Positions 1 through 8,437 of a DNA stretch of 64,000 bases are shown piece by piece. Numbering within the stretch: the first letter of the stretch is position 1; each line of letters starts with the position of its first letter. The position numbers were made by a program, and so were the translations under genes. The DNA is from Pseudoalteromonas rubra (GTDB lineage: Bacteria > Pseudomonadota > Gammaproteobacteria > Enterobacterales > Alteromonadaceae), in the NCBI RefSeq assembly GCF_005887095.1, contig NZ_PNCI01000013.1, positions 106,207-170,206 of the forward strand, written 5' to 3'. The notes beneath the pieces were generated by a model, which worked only from the letters and a program-made list of their open reading frames with translations, made no database searches and had not been told where the DNA came from.

Positions 1-195
1 GTCGTTATTACCTTTGATAAGGACATGCCAGTCTTTAAAACGCTCGCCCCGATAATCCTCTTCCTCAAATTTGTGCTTTTGGATCATGGTGCCCATAGCA
101 CCGTCGAGGATCAAAATACGCTGTTGCATGGCCGTTTTGAGTGCATCGGCAATGGCTGCGCCATCGGCCGCAGTGGTGATAGGTTTATTCGGCAT
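1..195 (-). CDS. metH: Methionine synthase MetH, N-terminal fragment (cut by window edge)
   Basis: Cobalamin-dependent methionine synthase transfers a methyl group from 5-methyltetrahydrofolate to homocysteine in the last step of methionine synthesis. Only the first 65 residues are present. They include the opening of the homocysteine-binding domain, [11 protein letters not shown] followed by [13 protein letters not shown] and KGNND, which is typical of MetH. The ATG at 195 overlaps the 3' end of metA by 11 nt, so the two methionine genes are very probably co-transcribed and translationally coupled. The residue after KDWH reads V-L-I where E. coli-type proteins usually have C-D-L. The catalytic zinc and cobalamin domains lie outside the window. 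Confidence 0.93.
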   Translation of the reverse strand, partial: MPNKPITTAADGAAIADALKTAMQQRILILDGAMGTMIQKHKFEEEDYRGERFKDWHVLIKGNND

Positions 196-1132
196 AATTG
201 TTAGTCCTTACATCCTGGCTAACCAGATTAATATCGTACGGAGTGGTCTGGTAAACATAGTAGTTTAACCAGTTGGAGAATAACAAAAAGGCATGGCTTT
301 GCCATGTCTTTGATGGCTTGGCGCTGACATCATCTTCGGGGAAATAATTCTCCGGCTTGGGTGCATTCGGCCCTTTTTCACAATCGCGAAAATACTCTTT
401 ACTCAAAGTATCGGCATCATATTCCGGGTGCCCGGTAATATACACCTGACTGCCAGAGACATTTTTAATTAAATAGGCCCCTACTCGCTCAGAACCCGCC
501 AGCGTCACCAACTCCTCACAGGCTTCAATTTGGCTGGCCTCGATATGGCCGTATCGTGAATGGGGTACCAAAAACTCATCATCAAAGCCACGGGTTAATG
601 CACCATGTTCAAAATAACAGTGGTGACGGAACACCCCGCAAAGCTTGTCTTTTTTAAGTTCCCGCTTCAGGCCATGGTGATGAAACAGCCCCGCATGTGC
701 CGCCCAGCAGGAAAACAGCGTTGAGGTTACATGGTGTTCGGCCCAGTCGAAAAATGCCTGCAACTCTTCCCAGTAAGTCACTTCTTCATACTCGAGGTGA
801 GCAAGTGGTGCACCGGTAACAATCAGCGCATCGTAATTTTCTTCTGTAACATCTGAGAAATAGCGATAAAACATATTGAGATGCTGCTCAGAGTTTTCAG
901 AACTACGATGCGTATCCAGGCGCAGCAAGTCGACATTAACTTGCAGCGGCGTGTTGGCCAGCAGACGAATAAACTGTACTTCTGTTTCCACCTTATTGGG
1001 CATCAGGTTGAGTATCGCCAGCCGCATAGGCCGGATCTCCTGCGTACTGGCTCGGCTTTGTGGCATCACAAAGACATTTTCATGACGCAAATGGCTGATG
1101 GCAGGTAAATCGTCGGTGACTGTGATTGGCAT
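185..1132 (-). CDS. metA: Homoserine O-acyltransferase (succinyltransferase) MetA
   Basis: This enzyme acylates L-homoserine, normally with succinyl-CoA in gammaproteobacteria, as the first committed step of methionine synthesis in the cytoplasm. The 315-residue length matches the MetA/HTS family. The catalytic cysteine is C142 in [10 protein letters not shown], and the His/Glu pair is H235 and E237 in ITGHPEYD. Other family motifs are LNLMPNK near residue 42 and VTGAP near 105. It is followed by metH with an 11-nt overlap, giving a metA-metH operon. Tandem MetJ-like boxes lie about 80 bp upstream, so SAM/MetJ repression is likely. The acyl donor (succinyl or acetyl) cannot be settled by eye. 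Confidence 0.95.
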   Translation of the reverse strand: MPITVTDDLPAISHLRHENVFVMPQSRASTQEIRPMRLAILNLMPNKVETEVQFIRLLANTPLQVNVDLLRLDTHRSSENSEQHLNMFYRYFSDVTEENYDALIVTGAPLAHLEYEEVTYWEELQAFFDWAEHHVTSTLFSCWAAHAGLFHHHGLKRELKKDKLCGVFRHHCYFEHGALTRGFDDEFLVPHSRYGHIEASQIEACEELVTLAGSERVGAYLIKNVSGSQVYITGHPEYDADTLSKEYFRDCEKGPNAPKPENYFPEDDVSAKPSKTWQSHAFLLFSNWLNYYVYQTTPYDINLVSQDVRTNNYAE

Positions 1133-1210
1133 GATATTCCCCTCAGTGACTAGGACCCTTAAAGATAGATCCGCTAACTTGCGACATTATGAAGCAACGG
1201 GAATAAATTT

Positions 1211-1234
1211 CAACTTCTAGATGTTTAGCCGTCT
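1211..1234 (-). promoter_or_regulatory. Tandem MetJ operator (met boxes) upstream of metA
   Basis: Read on the minus strand, three abutting 8-mers resemble the met box AGACGTCT: AGACGGCT (7 of 8 matches), AAACATCT (6 of 8) and AGAAGTTG (5 of 8). Tandem degenerate boxes are the standard MetJ repressor target, and the position about 80-100 bp before the metA start fits an operator overlapping a promoter. The metJ gene is not in the window, so binding is inferred from pattern and position. Confidence 0.65.
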
Positions 1235-1260
1235 AAATTAAATATGCGCTCATCCACCCG

Positions 1261-4200
1261 TTAAAACGCCGCTCTGAGCAGGTGGCTGGAGCGCGTCAAT
1301 ACCTCTTCCAGTGTCAGGATCAAATTTGACTGCTGAGGGCTTTGCTGTTCAATGGCCTGTTCCAGCTGCGCAGCAAGCTCAGCACAGCGCACCAGCCCCA
1401 GGTAACCTGCCTGCCCTTTTAATGTATGCGCCATTCTGGCTGCCTCTTCAATGTCCTCTTCCTGCAACCTTTCCCTCAGCCGCGTACAAAACGCCTCCTG
1501 TGCAACAATAAACTTATCAGACATTTTTCGATAAAACGCTTCGTTGCCGTTGACGTGTTTGAGCCCTTGCGCAATATCAAGCAATTCACTTTCAGTTTTA
1601 TCCTGCGTAGATATCGGCATTGATGACAGCGTGTCGGCAGGCTCAGGCTTGCTGAGCACAGGCGCTTCATGACACCTCAGCGTGGTTTTTCGACTAAGCC
1701 ATTGATATATCTTCTGATAAGCCAGCTCAACATTTATTGGCTTGGCAATATGATCGTCCATACCACAGGCTTTGATTTCCTGCAGGTCATGTTGCATAAC
1801 ATTTGCAGTCAACGCGATGATTGGCACCTCCCGACAGGCTGACCTTTTTCTGATTTCCCGGGTTGCGGTATAACCGTCCATGACTGGCATTTGGCAATCC
1901 ATCAGGATCAAATCCACTTGCGTTTCCTGTAATCGCTCCAGAGCTTCTTTACCATGCTCTGCGGTAAGCACCTGCATACCCGCGTCAGTCAGTATCTCCT
2001 GGGCAATTTCCCGATTAATATCGTTATCTTCAACCAGTAATACCCGTGCGCCTCCCAGCACTTCTGGCAAAGCCCCTTGCTCAATCTGAGTACCGATTTG
2101 TGGTGTAGGCTCTGCGTTCAATTCTCCAATAGGAAAATCGATTTCCACAAAAAAATGTGTGCCTTTTCCCTGGCTGCTTTCACACCAAATCCTGCCATCC
2201 ATCAGTTTTACCAGATTTTTACTGATTGCCAGGCCCAGACCGGTTCCACCATACTGACGAGTCGTCGACGCATCCGCCTGAGTAAACGGGGTAAACAAGG
2301 TTTGTTGCTGCTCCTGTGAAATGCCGATGCCGGAATCAGATACCGTGAACACAATTTTTGCACTTGATTCTGTCAGGGTCTTAACTGCCAACTGCAGAGA
2401 CAGACTGCCATAGTGCGGTGTGAATTTAACCGCATTACTGAGTAAATTGAGCAATATCTGACTGAGCCTGAGTGAATCTCCCAGCAGAACCTGAGGCAAC
2501 ATGCTGTCCAGGTTTACCTTAAAATCCAGCTGCTTCTCTTCGATCCGCACGGCGATCAGGCCACAGATATGCTCAATGAGTACTTTCGGACGAAAAGGTA
2601 CAGACTCCACACTCAGTTTGCCCGCCTCAATTTTAGAAATATCCAAAATATCATTCAGGATCACCAACAGGTTATCCGCAGCATAACGTATTTTTTTCAG
2701 ATAATTGTGCATTTTTGGCGACGCATCCATTTTGAGCGCCAAGTGGGTTAACCCGGTGATTGCATGCATAGGGGTGCGAATTTCATGAGACATGTTGGCA
2801 AGGAACTGTGACTTAGCGCGGGTAGCACTCTGCGCGGCCTGAATGGCTTCTAGAAGGTTTTTCTCAGTATCTTTGCGCTCTGTAATGTCCCGAATGATGG
2901 CGGTGAAATAATTCACCTCTCCCACTTTGGTTTCAGCAACGGCCAGGTCGATGGGAAAGCACTGGCCATTTTTCTTGCGTGCTGTCACCTCACGTTTGTT
3001 ACCAATGACTTTTTTAACGCCTGTATCAAAGTAGTTTTGTATATACTGGTCATGGTTGCTTCGGTCTGGCTCTGGCATCAGCATACGCAAATTGTTTCCC
3101 AGCACCTCGTCGCGCGCGTAGCCAAACATGTCCACTGCTGCCGGACTAAACTCCTGTACTTCACCGTGAATGTTGATCACGATAATGGCATCAGCCGCCG
3201 TATCAATGATGGCACGAGTCATGGCCTGATTTTCAATCAAAGAGCGTTCTTTGTGCATCTGTTCAGAGATATCCTGGACAATACCCACGAGTTTGTAGTG
3301 TCCTGTATTACTGTCCAGATAGCGCTCAGCCATCAGCCGAATAAAGCGACATACCCCGTTGTTATACAACTCGTAATTGAAATCATGGTACTGTTGCTGT
3401 TTATCTAACATAGTCTGTAATGCCGCCTTGGAGGCGCTATCATTATGACCAAATAAGGTGTGTACGGTTGCCGGCTGCGCCGCAGATGCGCCAAGGATTT
3501 CATAAGCCTCCTGAGACAAGTGGACCAGGCCGCTTTGCAGTTCTAACTCCCAGCGGCCCAGACGTGCCATTTTTTGTGCCTGCTCATAATTCAGATTGGC
3601 ACTTTGCAGCTCCGCGGTACGTAATTTTACGCGAGATTCGAGCTCACGCTGATTGTTGTCCAACAGGGTTATATGTTCACGAATGGCACTGGCGGCCCAG
3701 TTAAACGTCCTGGTCAGCGTGGCGATTTCCTTGAATCCTGATTCCACTTTCTGATGCGTATAGGTGCCATCGGCAAGCAAAGAGGCCTGTCTGGCAAGCT
3801 CACCCAAAGGTGTAATAACGCGCTTTTTGAGCAGTATCATCACCACCAGGATCAGTACCCCACAGCATATCCACATCAGCGCCAAATTAAACCGGATATT
3901 ACGCCACAAAGCCTGTTCACTCAGCGCCAGATTGTAATGCAGGTAAATAATACCAAGTCGGGTAGACCGCAGCTCAGTACTGGAAGGCATGGCAAAACTC
4001 TGAAATGCCTCAAGCTGTGTGCGGTCAGCAGAAAAGGTCAGCCGCGGCATGTTGCTGCTCCGGGCAGCTTTAATCGCCTTATCAGACCCCAGACTTGCAA
4101 TGTCCTGTAAGGACTTGCCAACCTCGGCAAACTGATTGCTGAATAATATTCGTCCGGTATGATCCGCAACCACAATGCTGATGACTTCCGGCACCGTGCC

Positions 4201-4437
4201 TATCACAGACAAATCATGGCGGATTTCTTCGGCCCTGTCCGAACTCAGGTTTACTTCTACATGGCGTTTCAATGTCATCAGCAAGTAGTTGGCATGTGAC
4301 TGATGGCTTGAATAAGAGGCATCCCGGCTGCCAGTATAAATCACCATAGTACTCAGACTCAGTACAGCCAGACACAATAACAGGACGCCAACAGGCACCC
4401 AAAATGCCAAAGAGGTGGGCACACCCGGCCGTCTCAT
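1261..4437 (-). CDS. Hybrid sensor histidine kinase with PAS, REC and HPt domains
   Basis: A 1058-residue membrane hybrid kinase. Visible order: TM helix (about 12-34), periplasmic sensor region (35-180) with a CACHE-like look (SIVVADHTGRILFSN), second TM (about 183-204), HAMP (205-258), two PAS domains (about 285-395 and 400-525, the second FixL-like), HisKA with H551 in SHEIRTPMHA, HATPase with N box LLNLLSNAVKF and G boxes DSGIGIS and GGTGLGLAI, receiver with D847 in LILMDCQMPVMDGY, and an HPt domain with H1004 in AHTLKGQAGYLG. A multistep phosphorelay follows from this layout. Its start overlaps the 3' end of the substrate-binding lipoprotein gene by 4 nt, so the binding protein may present the ligand. 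The divergent response regulator at 5520 is a plausible final acceptor. Confidence 0.9.
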   Translation of the reverse strand: MRRPGVPTSLAFWVPVGVLLLCLAVLSLSTMVIYTGSRDASYSSHQSHANYLLMTLKRHVEVNLSSDRAEEIRHDLSVIGTVPEVISIVVADHTGRILFSNQFAEVGKSLQDIASLGSDKAIKAARSSNMPRLTFSADRTQLEAFQSFAMPSSTELRSTRLGIIYLHYNLALSEQALWRNIRFNLALMWICCGVLILVVMILLKKRVITPLGELARQASLLADGTYTHQKVESGFKEIATLTRTFNWAASAIREHITLLDNNQRELESRVKLRTAELQSANLNYEQAQKMARLGRWELELQSGLVHLSQEAYEILGASAAQPATVHTLFGHNDSASKAALQTMLDKQQQYHDFNYELYNNGVCRFIRLMAERYLDSNTGHYKLVGIVQDISEQMHKERSLIENQAMTRAIIDTAADAIIVINIHGEVQEFSPAAVDMFGYARDEVLGNNLRMLMPEPDRSNHDQYIQNYFDTGVKKVIGNKREVTARKKNGQCFPIDLAVAETKVGEVNYFTAIIRDITERKDTEKNLLEAIQAAQSATRAKSQFLANMSHEIRTPMHAITGLTHLALKMDASPKMHNYLKKIRYAADNLLVILNDILDISKIEAGKLSVESVPFRPKVLIEHICGLIAVRIEEKQLDFKVNLDSMLPQVLLGDSLRLSQILLNLLSNAVKFTPHYGSLSLQLAVKTLTESSAKIVFTVSDSGIGISQEQQQTLFTPFTQADASTTRQYGGTGLGLAISKNLVKLMDGRIWCESSQGKGTHFFVEIDFPIGELNAEPTPQIGTQIEQGALPEVLGGARVLLVEDNDINREIAQEILTDAGMQVLTAEHGKEALERLQETQVDLILMDCQMPVMDGYTATREIRKRSACREVPIIALTANVMQHDLQEIKACGMDDHIAKPINVELAYQKIYQWLSRKTTLRCHEAPVLSKPEPADTLSSMPISTQDKTESELLDIAQGLKHVNGNEAFYRKMSDKFIVAQEAFCTRLRERLQEEDIEEAARMAHTLKGQAGYLGLVRCAELAAQLEQAIEQQSPQQSNLILTLEEVLTRSSHLLRAAF

Positions 4438-5402
4438 TGGCGCACAAACCTCGCATCAACCAGGCCACGCACATCTGCCACTTCATCAATCATATTCTGC
4501 TCAATCAACACAGATAACAGCCGTACTACGGTTGAGTGCAAAGGGGGATCTACCCCCTTACCTACGAGTAAGGAGCGGTTGGTCGGGGCATCGGCAAGCG
4601 TAATACCACCGAGTGCCGCTAACAGCTCGTGCGGTTGTAATCCAAGCCGTGGGGACATCAGCTGTGCGGCGTTTTCCGGGTATTTTTCTATATATGCCAG
4701 TGTCTCAAATTGAGCCGAAACCAGTGCCTGTAACGCCTCATGATAATGGCTAAGGTGTGCGGTTCTGACCACCAGCACGTCGACGATTTTGCCCGGGATC
4801 TGCGCACTATTAAAAATAATTTTATGATCCTGATTCACAAGCTGAGTGGTAACCGGTTCAAATGTCACTACCGCATCAACGACACGTGACTGAAAGGCCC
4901 TAAAGTGCTGATTGACCGGCAAGTGCACCGCATCAATATCCTCCATACTCAATTGTGCCGCATCCAGAGTTTCATGCAGCATCAACGCACCAACTGCAGT
5001 TTGTTCATATGCTATGCGCTTACCTTTGAGTTGCGCCAGTTCGGAAACTGACTCACGCACAACCACCGCATCGGCCCCGTTTGATATGTCCATGATCAGG
5101 ACGATTTTGAGTGCAATCCCCTCAGCAACCAACAGTAAGGCTTCATCGAGCGTCAGTGCCGCAACTTCAATACGACCATGACGAAATGCATCCATGGTAT
5201 CGGTCGCAGACAGCAGCTCAACCAGCTTGATATTCTCTTTCAACAGACCTTTTTGCTTGGCCAAATAAAGTGTCTCGTAGCCCGGCCAGAGATTAAACCC
5301 GACTCTGAGCTGCGTGCGAGATGAATCAGAACACCCGACAATCAGTGTAAACACCAGTGCCAACAACAAAAGTTTCACTGCTTTCCCCATCCACCAGGTC
5401 AT
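4434..5402 (-). CDS. NMT1/ThiY-type periplasmic substrate-binding lipoprotein
   Basis: A 322-residue protein resembling ABC-type solute-binding proteins of the nitrate/sulfonate/thiamine-precursor class (RVGFNLWPGYETLYLAKQKG, then DAVVTFEP, a usual SsuA/NMT1 signature). The chosen ATG gives a clean lipoprotein signal, MTWWMGKAVKLLLLALVF..LIVGC, with lipobox Cys at residue 24. A longer upstream start would bury that signal. No ABC permease or ATPase gene lies nearby. Instead the gene overlaps the hybrid kinase by ATGA-like coupling, so a role as a sensory ligand-binding partner is more likely than transport. The ligand is unknown. Confidence 0.82.
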   Translation of the reverse strand: MTWWMGKAVKLLLLALVFTLIVGCSDSSRTQLRVGFNLWPGYETLYLAKQKGLLKENIKLVELLSATDTMDAFRHGRIEVAALTLDEALLLVAEGIALKIVLIMDISNGADAVVVRESVSELAQLKGKRIAYEQTAVGALMLHETLDAAQLSMEDIDAVHLPVNQHFRAFQSRVVDAVVTFEPVTTQLVNQDHKIIFNSAQIPGKIVDVLVVRTAHLSHYHEALQALVSAQFETLAYIEKYPENAAQLMSPRLGLQPHELLAALGGITLADAPTNRSLLVGKGVDPPLHSTVVRLLSVLIEQNMIDEVADVRGLVDARFVRQ

Positions 5403-5519
5403 TGGTAAAGTTTCTTTTTGTATTCTAGTCTTGAATTGAGAACTTGGGGGCTGAACGAAGAAAATAGCAGCATATTGCACCTGTCAGCCACGATGATGTT
5501 AACTTAACTGGTGAGCTGA

Positions 5520-6614
5520 ATGGAGACAATTCTGATCGTTGATGATGACGACTTTGTTGTAGAATATCACACACATATGTTGTCACCACAGTACCGGATA
5601 GAAGTCGCACAAGACGGCGAAGCAGCACTTGAACTGGTCGACTCTCGCTCGCCGTGCCTTATTTTGATGGACATTCAGATGCCACGTATGAATGGTTATG
5701 AAGCAGCCTACAAAATCAGGCTTGCCGGTCATACTATGCCCATTCTGTTTTTTTCAAACCTGAATTCGCTACAAGAACGGTTAAAGGCTTATGATGCCGG
5801 TGGCAACGATTTTATTGCCAAACCGGTGGATGAGCAGGAGCTGCTAACCAAAGTATCGATACTGCTCAAAACGCATAAAGCAAGCTCAGGCCATGCCGAC
5901 GAAGTCGCCGTTAAGGCACTATCGGATCTGTCATCTCTCGGCTATGTAATGGGATTTTACCGGGACAGTTTTCATTGCCATGATCTGACACATCTTGCTC
6001 AGGCCGTTTTTAAGCTCACCCGCGGATTTGGTCTGAAGTGCTCACTGATTATTCGCGATCAAAAAGCCAATCCCTGCTTTTTTGATGACGGGATCGCCAA
6101 AAACATTGATGCGGCTTTGCTGGAGTCCTTACAGGGCGCAAATCGAATCATGGCCTTTGGTAAACACAGGGCCGCATTCAACTGGCGTCATGCCTCTTTA
6201 CTGGTCAAAAATATGCCTGCCGATCCAGACAGAGCCGGCTCAATGCGAGATTACCTCGCCTATATGATGGACGGGCTGGAACAATGCACAGGCAAAGTGC
6301 TGGCTGAGCAGACCATGAAGCAAACTATTCAGGATTTCAGGGCGCAAAATACTGACATTAAAAATGGTATTGTCACCTTGATTGACGATATGGAAATACA
6401 GTTGGAAGTGTTGTTCTCCACACTCAGTATCGATAACGACATTTCAGAAGCCTCAGAAGAGCTGCTGGTCAACATGATCCAAACGGCCAAAACCGCTGCG
6501 GAAGAAAAAGTACAATCGGGATTGGTGATTGAAGACCAGTTGACAGAGGTACTGGATATGCTGCAGGAGAAACAGGAAACAGCGAGCCCGGGTGATGATA
6601 TAGAACTATTCTAG
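5520..6614 (+). CDS. Response regulator with receiver domain and unassigned C-terminal region
   Basis: The first 120 residues form a CheY-like receiver: acidic pocket VDDDD near the start, phosphorylatable D51 in LILMDIQMPRMNGYEA, and conserved K in FIAKPVDEQEL. The remaining 240 residues lack a recognisable DNA-binding, GGDEF, EAL or HD-GYP motif. They contain a region that may be a sensor-like fold (GFGLKCSLIIRD) and a C-terminal, helix-rich Glu/Asp segment with coiled-coil character. It is divergent from the hybrid kinase/lipoprotein operon, with under 120 bp between starts, so it is a likely cognate regulator acting through protein contact. The function of the C-terminal part is open. Confidence 0.85.
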   Translation: METILIVDDDDFVVEYHTHMLSPQYRIEVAQDGEAALELVDSRSPCLILMDIQMPRMNGYEAAYKIRLAGHTMPILFFSNLNSLQERLKAYDAGGNDFIAKPVDEQELLTKVSILLKTHKASSGHADEVAVKALSDLSSLGYVMGFYRDSFHCHDLTHLAQAVFKLTRGFGLKCSLIIRDQKANPCFFDDGIAKNIDAALLESLQGANRIMAFGKHRAAFNWRHASLLVKNMPADPDRAGSMRDYLAYMMDGLEQCTGKVLAEQTMKQTIQDFRAQNTDIKNGIVTLIDDMEIQLEVLFSTLSIDNDISEASEELLVNMIQTAKTAAEEKVQSGLVIEDQLTEVLDMLQEKQETASPGDDIELF

Positions 6615-6630
6615 CTTGGCTATAGGTAGG

Positions 6631-6665
6631 GCATTACCTGGCGTATTAGTCACGCCAGACAATGC
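6631..6665. other. Stem-loop between convergent genes
   Basis: CTGGCGT (6638-6644) pairs with ACGCCAG (6652-6658), and an outer GCATT/AATGC pair extends the stem. It sits between the convergent ends of the response regulator and the last tail gene (gpD). There is no U-tract on either side, so it may be a weak bidirectional terminator or an RNA-stabilising end. Confidence 0.45.
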
Positions 6666-6719
6666 GGGGGCAGGAAAGGAGAAAGGACAAAATCACGTCT
6701 GGCCGACATGATGGCAGGG

Positions 6720-7730
6720 TTAACTGGGTTGCTCTGCTTTGATCTGACACACATACCCCTGTGACGTCAGTTGATGGGTGACCTCTTTGATAAACCATTC
6801 ACCCTTCAGGTATTCCACCGTTTTATCTACCGTGATCAAAGCACCGGCGACTATGTCTGGGTTACCAGGTACCGTTAAATACACCTCACCATGAGCACGT
6901 CTCAGGCGCGTCAGATGACTGTTTGCTGCAGCCTGAGCAGCTGCTTCATCCGAATAGAGATAAGGTAAAGTCACCACAGGAGCCGCAGCCCCCGCCTGCA
7001 CCGCAATCCGCTGTGCCTGCTGCGTATCGTAGTAATAGCAGAGCACACCACCCACTAAGTGGTAGTGGCTGGTTGCCCTGGACCAGTGTATTATTTGATG
7101 TGTACTCAGTGTGGCCGAGGTCACGGTTTGCCCTGACAACGATTGCCCGGTGCCTTTAGTGACAAACAGCAACTTATCTGCCGCAATTTTCATCACCGCG
7201 TCGTAGCGCCGGGCAAGTCTCGTAAGCAACTGCATATCACTTTCACTTTGCTCCAGATGCTCCAGAGTAATGCTCTGCAGTGCTTCGCTCACGCCACTTT
7301 GCAACCCATACTCAGAAGCAATTTGTGCCACCAGGTCGCCAAGGGTAATAGGCTCATCACTCCCCTGCTCAGGCCAGGAGCGGTATCTTGGCGATTTAAA
7401 GTCGGCATCCCACATAATGCTGTTGCCATACAAAGTGAGTGCCCGGGCAGGTCCCGTTAGTTCGTACGCCCCTACATCAAACTTACCAACCGGGGTAAGT
7501 GCAGCATGGCTGTCTGGCGTGCCGTTTTTATATCCCAACGCAATTTCCAGTACATTGCCAGGCTCCGGGAGCTGAATTGGCAGCTCTTCCAGGTTATCGA
7601 ATCGCACCATGCATACATCACTGAGCAAGCCGGTTCGCTGCGTTACACTGACTTCAACGATCCGATCTTTAAGACGCTCGGTGACTTCATTACCATTCGC
7701 TTTGATAGAAAAATAGGGTTGCTGGTTCAT
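6720..7730 (-). CDS. P2 gpD-like tail protein (late control D family, baseplate hub)
   Basis: A 336-residue member of the phage late control gene D family. In contractile tails these proteins form the hub that joins tube and spike, like T4 gp27. Recognisable features are an early FSIKANGNEVTERLKDRIVEV stretch, the SIMWDADFKSPRYRSW segment and the late GEVYLTVPGNPDIVAGALITV segment with a beta-rich C-terminus. The ATG at 7730 follows the gpX stop by 2 nt. A TTG 12 nt upstream is a weaker alternative. It ends the tail operon, as D does in P2 (order T-U-X-D). Confidence 0.9.
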   Translation of the reverse strand: MNQQPYFSIKANGNEVTERLKDRIVEVSVTQRTGLLSDVCMVRFDNLEELPIQLPEPGNVLEIALGYKNGTPDSHAALTPVGKFDVGAYELTGPARALTLYGNSIMWDADFKSPRYRSWPEQGSDEPITLGDLVAQIASEYGLQSGVSEALQSITLEHLEQSESDMQLLTRLARRYDAVMKIAADKLLFVTKGTGQSLSGQTVTSATLSTHQIIHWSRATSHYHLVGGVLCYYYDTQQAQRIAVQAGAAAPVVTLPYLYSDEAAAQAAANSHLTRLRRAHGEVYLTVPGNPDIVAGALITVDKTVEYLKGEWFIKEVTHQLTSQGYVCQIKAEQPS

Positions 7731-7732
7731 AA

Positions 7733-7945
7733 CTAATCCCAAATATTGATCACATGCTTGGTCTTAGGCTTAGGCAGCTCAGGAAGAAAAATTTCCACAC
7801 CCGCCGGATAAATTGCCCCCAGTGCAGCCAGGCCCGCATTGGCCCCCAGCACTTTTTCAACCGTGCCAGCACTTTGCCCGTAATGGCGATAACAAATGAG
7901 ATCAAGACAGTCTCCATCACGAGTCACATAATTTACACCTTTCAT
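7733..7945 (-). CDS. P2 gpX-like tail protein with LysM-like fold
   Basis: A 70-residue small tail protein of the gpX family. It carries the pattern VTRDGDCLDLICYRHYG...VEKVLGANAGLA...IYPAGVEIFLPEL, which resembles a compact LysM-type domain and is usual for P2 gpX. Such proteins sit near the hub and are needed for tail assembly. A strong AAGGAG lies before the ATG. It sits between gpU and gpD in P2 order. Confidence 0.92.
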   Translation of the reverse strand: MKGVNYVTRDGDCLDLICYRHYGQSAGTVEKVLGANAGLAALGAIYPAGVEIFLPELPKPKTKHVINIWD

Positions 7946-7954
7946 GGTTTCTCC

Positions 7955-8410
7955 TTATTCGGGCTCTTTAAGTGCCGCCTGATAACGACTCAGGCGCATT
8001 GAAAACTGGATCTCCCGGGGAATGCCGTCATTGAAAAACAAGGTCCGGGTTTCGCTGATGCTACTGATCACCCACTTCCCCAGGACCCGCCCCACACTGG
8101 GGTTGGTCTTGCCACTTTCTTCTACATAACCCAGGGTCAGAGGCTGCCCTTTGGCTGCCTCTTCGCGCATATAATCGAGTTGCTTTAACCCGTTTTCGAC
8201 GATTTGCGGGAAAATGGTGCCTTCGAGATCCAGCGTTTGTTCTCCTACCCCAATAAACTGCATCAAAGGGCTGTTTTTATTTGTCGGGGCATCAAGCGAC
8301 TTCCAGCGATACTGGGTGTCGTATTTCAGCTTGTTAAATGCCGCTGTGCTGACCGAGAACTTATAGTCACCCAGCTGCATCATGTGTCTGGCATGATTGG
8401 TATTGCTCAT
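7955..8410 (-). CDS. P2 gpU-like tail protein
   Basis: A 151-residue gpU-family protein (MMQLGDYKFSVSTAAFNKL, followed by YRWKSLDAP and GYVEESGKTNPSVGRVLGKWVI). In P2 gpU is a minor tail protein needed for tail completion, and gpU-like proteins are kept in R-type tailocins. AGGTGAACA precedes the ATG. It lies directly between tape measure and gpX, the usual neighbours. Confidence 0.92.
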   Translation of the reverse strand: MSNTNHARHMMQLGDYKFSVSTAAFNKLKYDTQYRWKSLDAPTNKNSPLMQFIGVGEQTLDLEGTIFPQIVENGLKQLDYMREEAAKGQPLTLGYVEESGKTNPSVGRVLGKWVISSISETRTLFFNDGIPREIQFSMRLSRYQAALKEPE

Positions 8411-8437
8411 TGTTCACCTGAAGAATGAATTGTGGGT

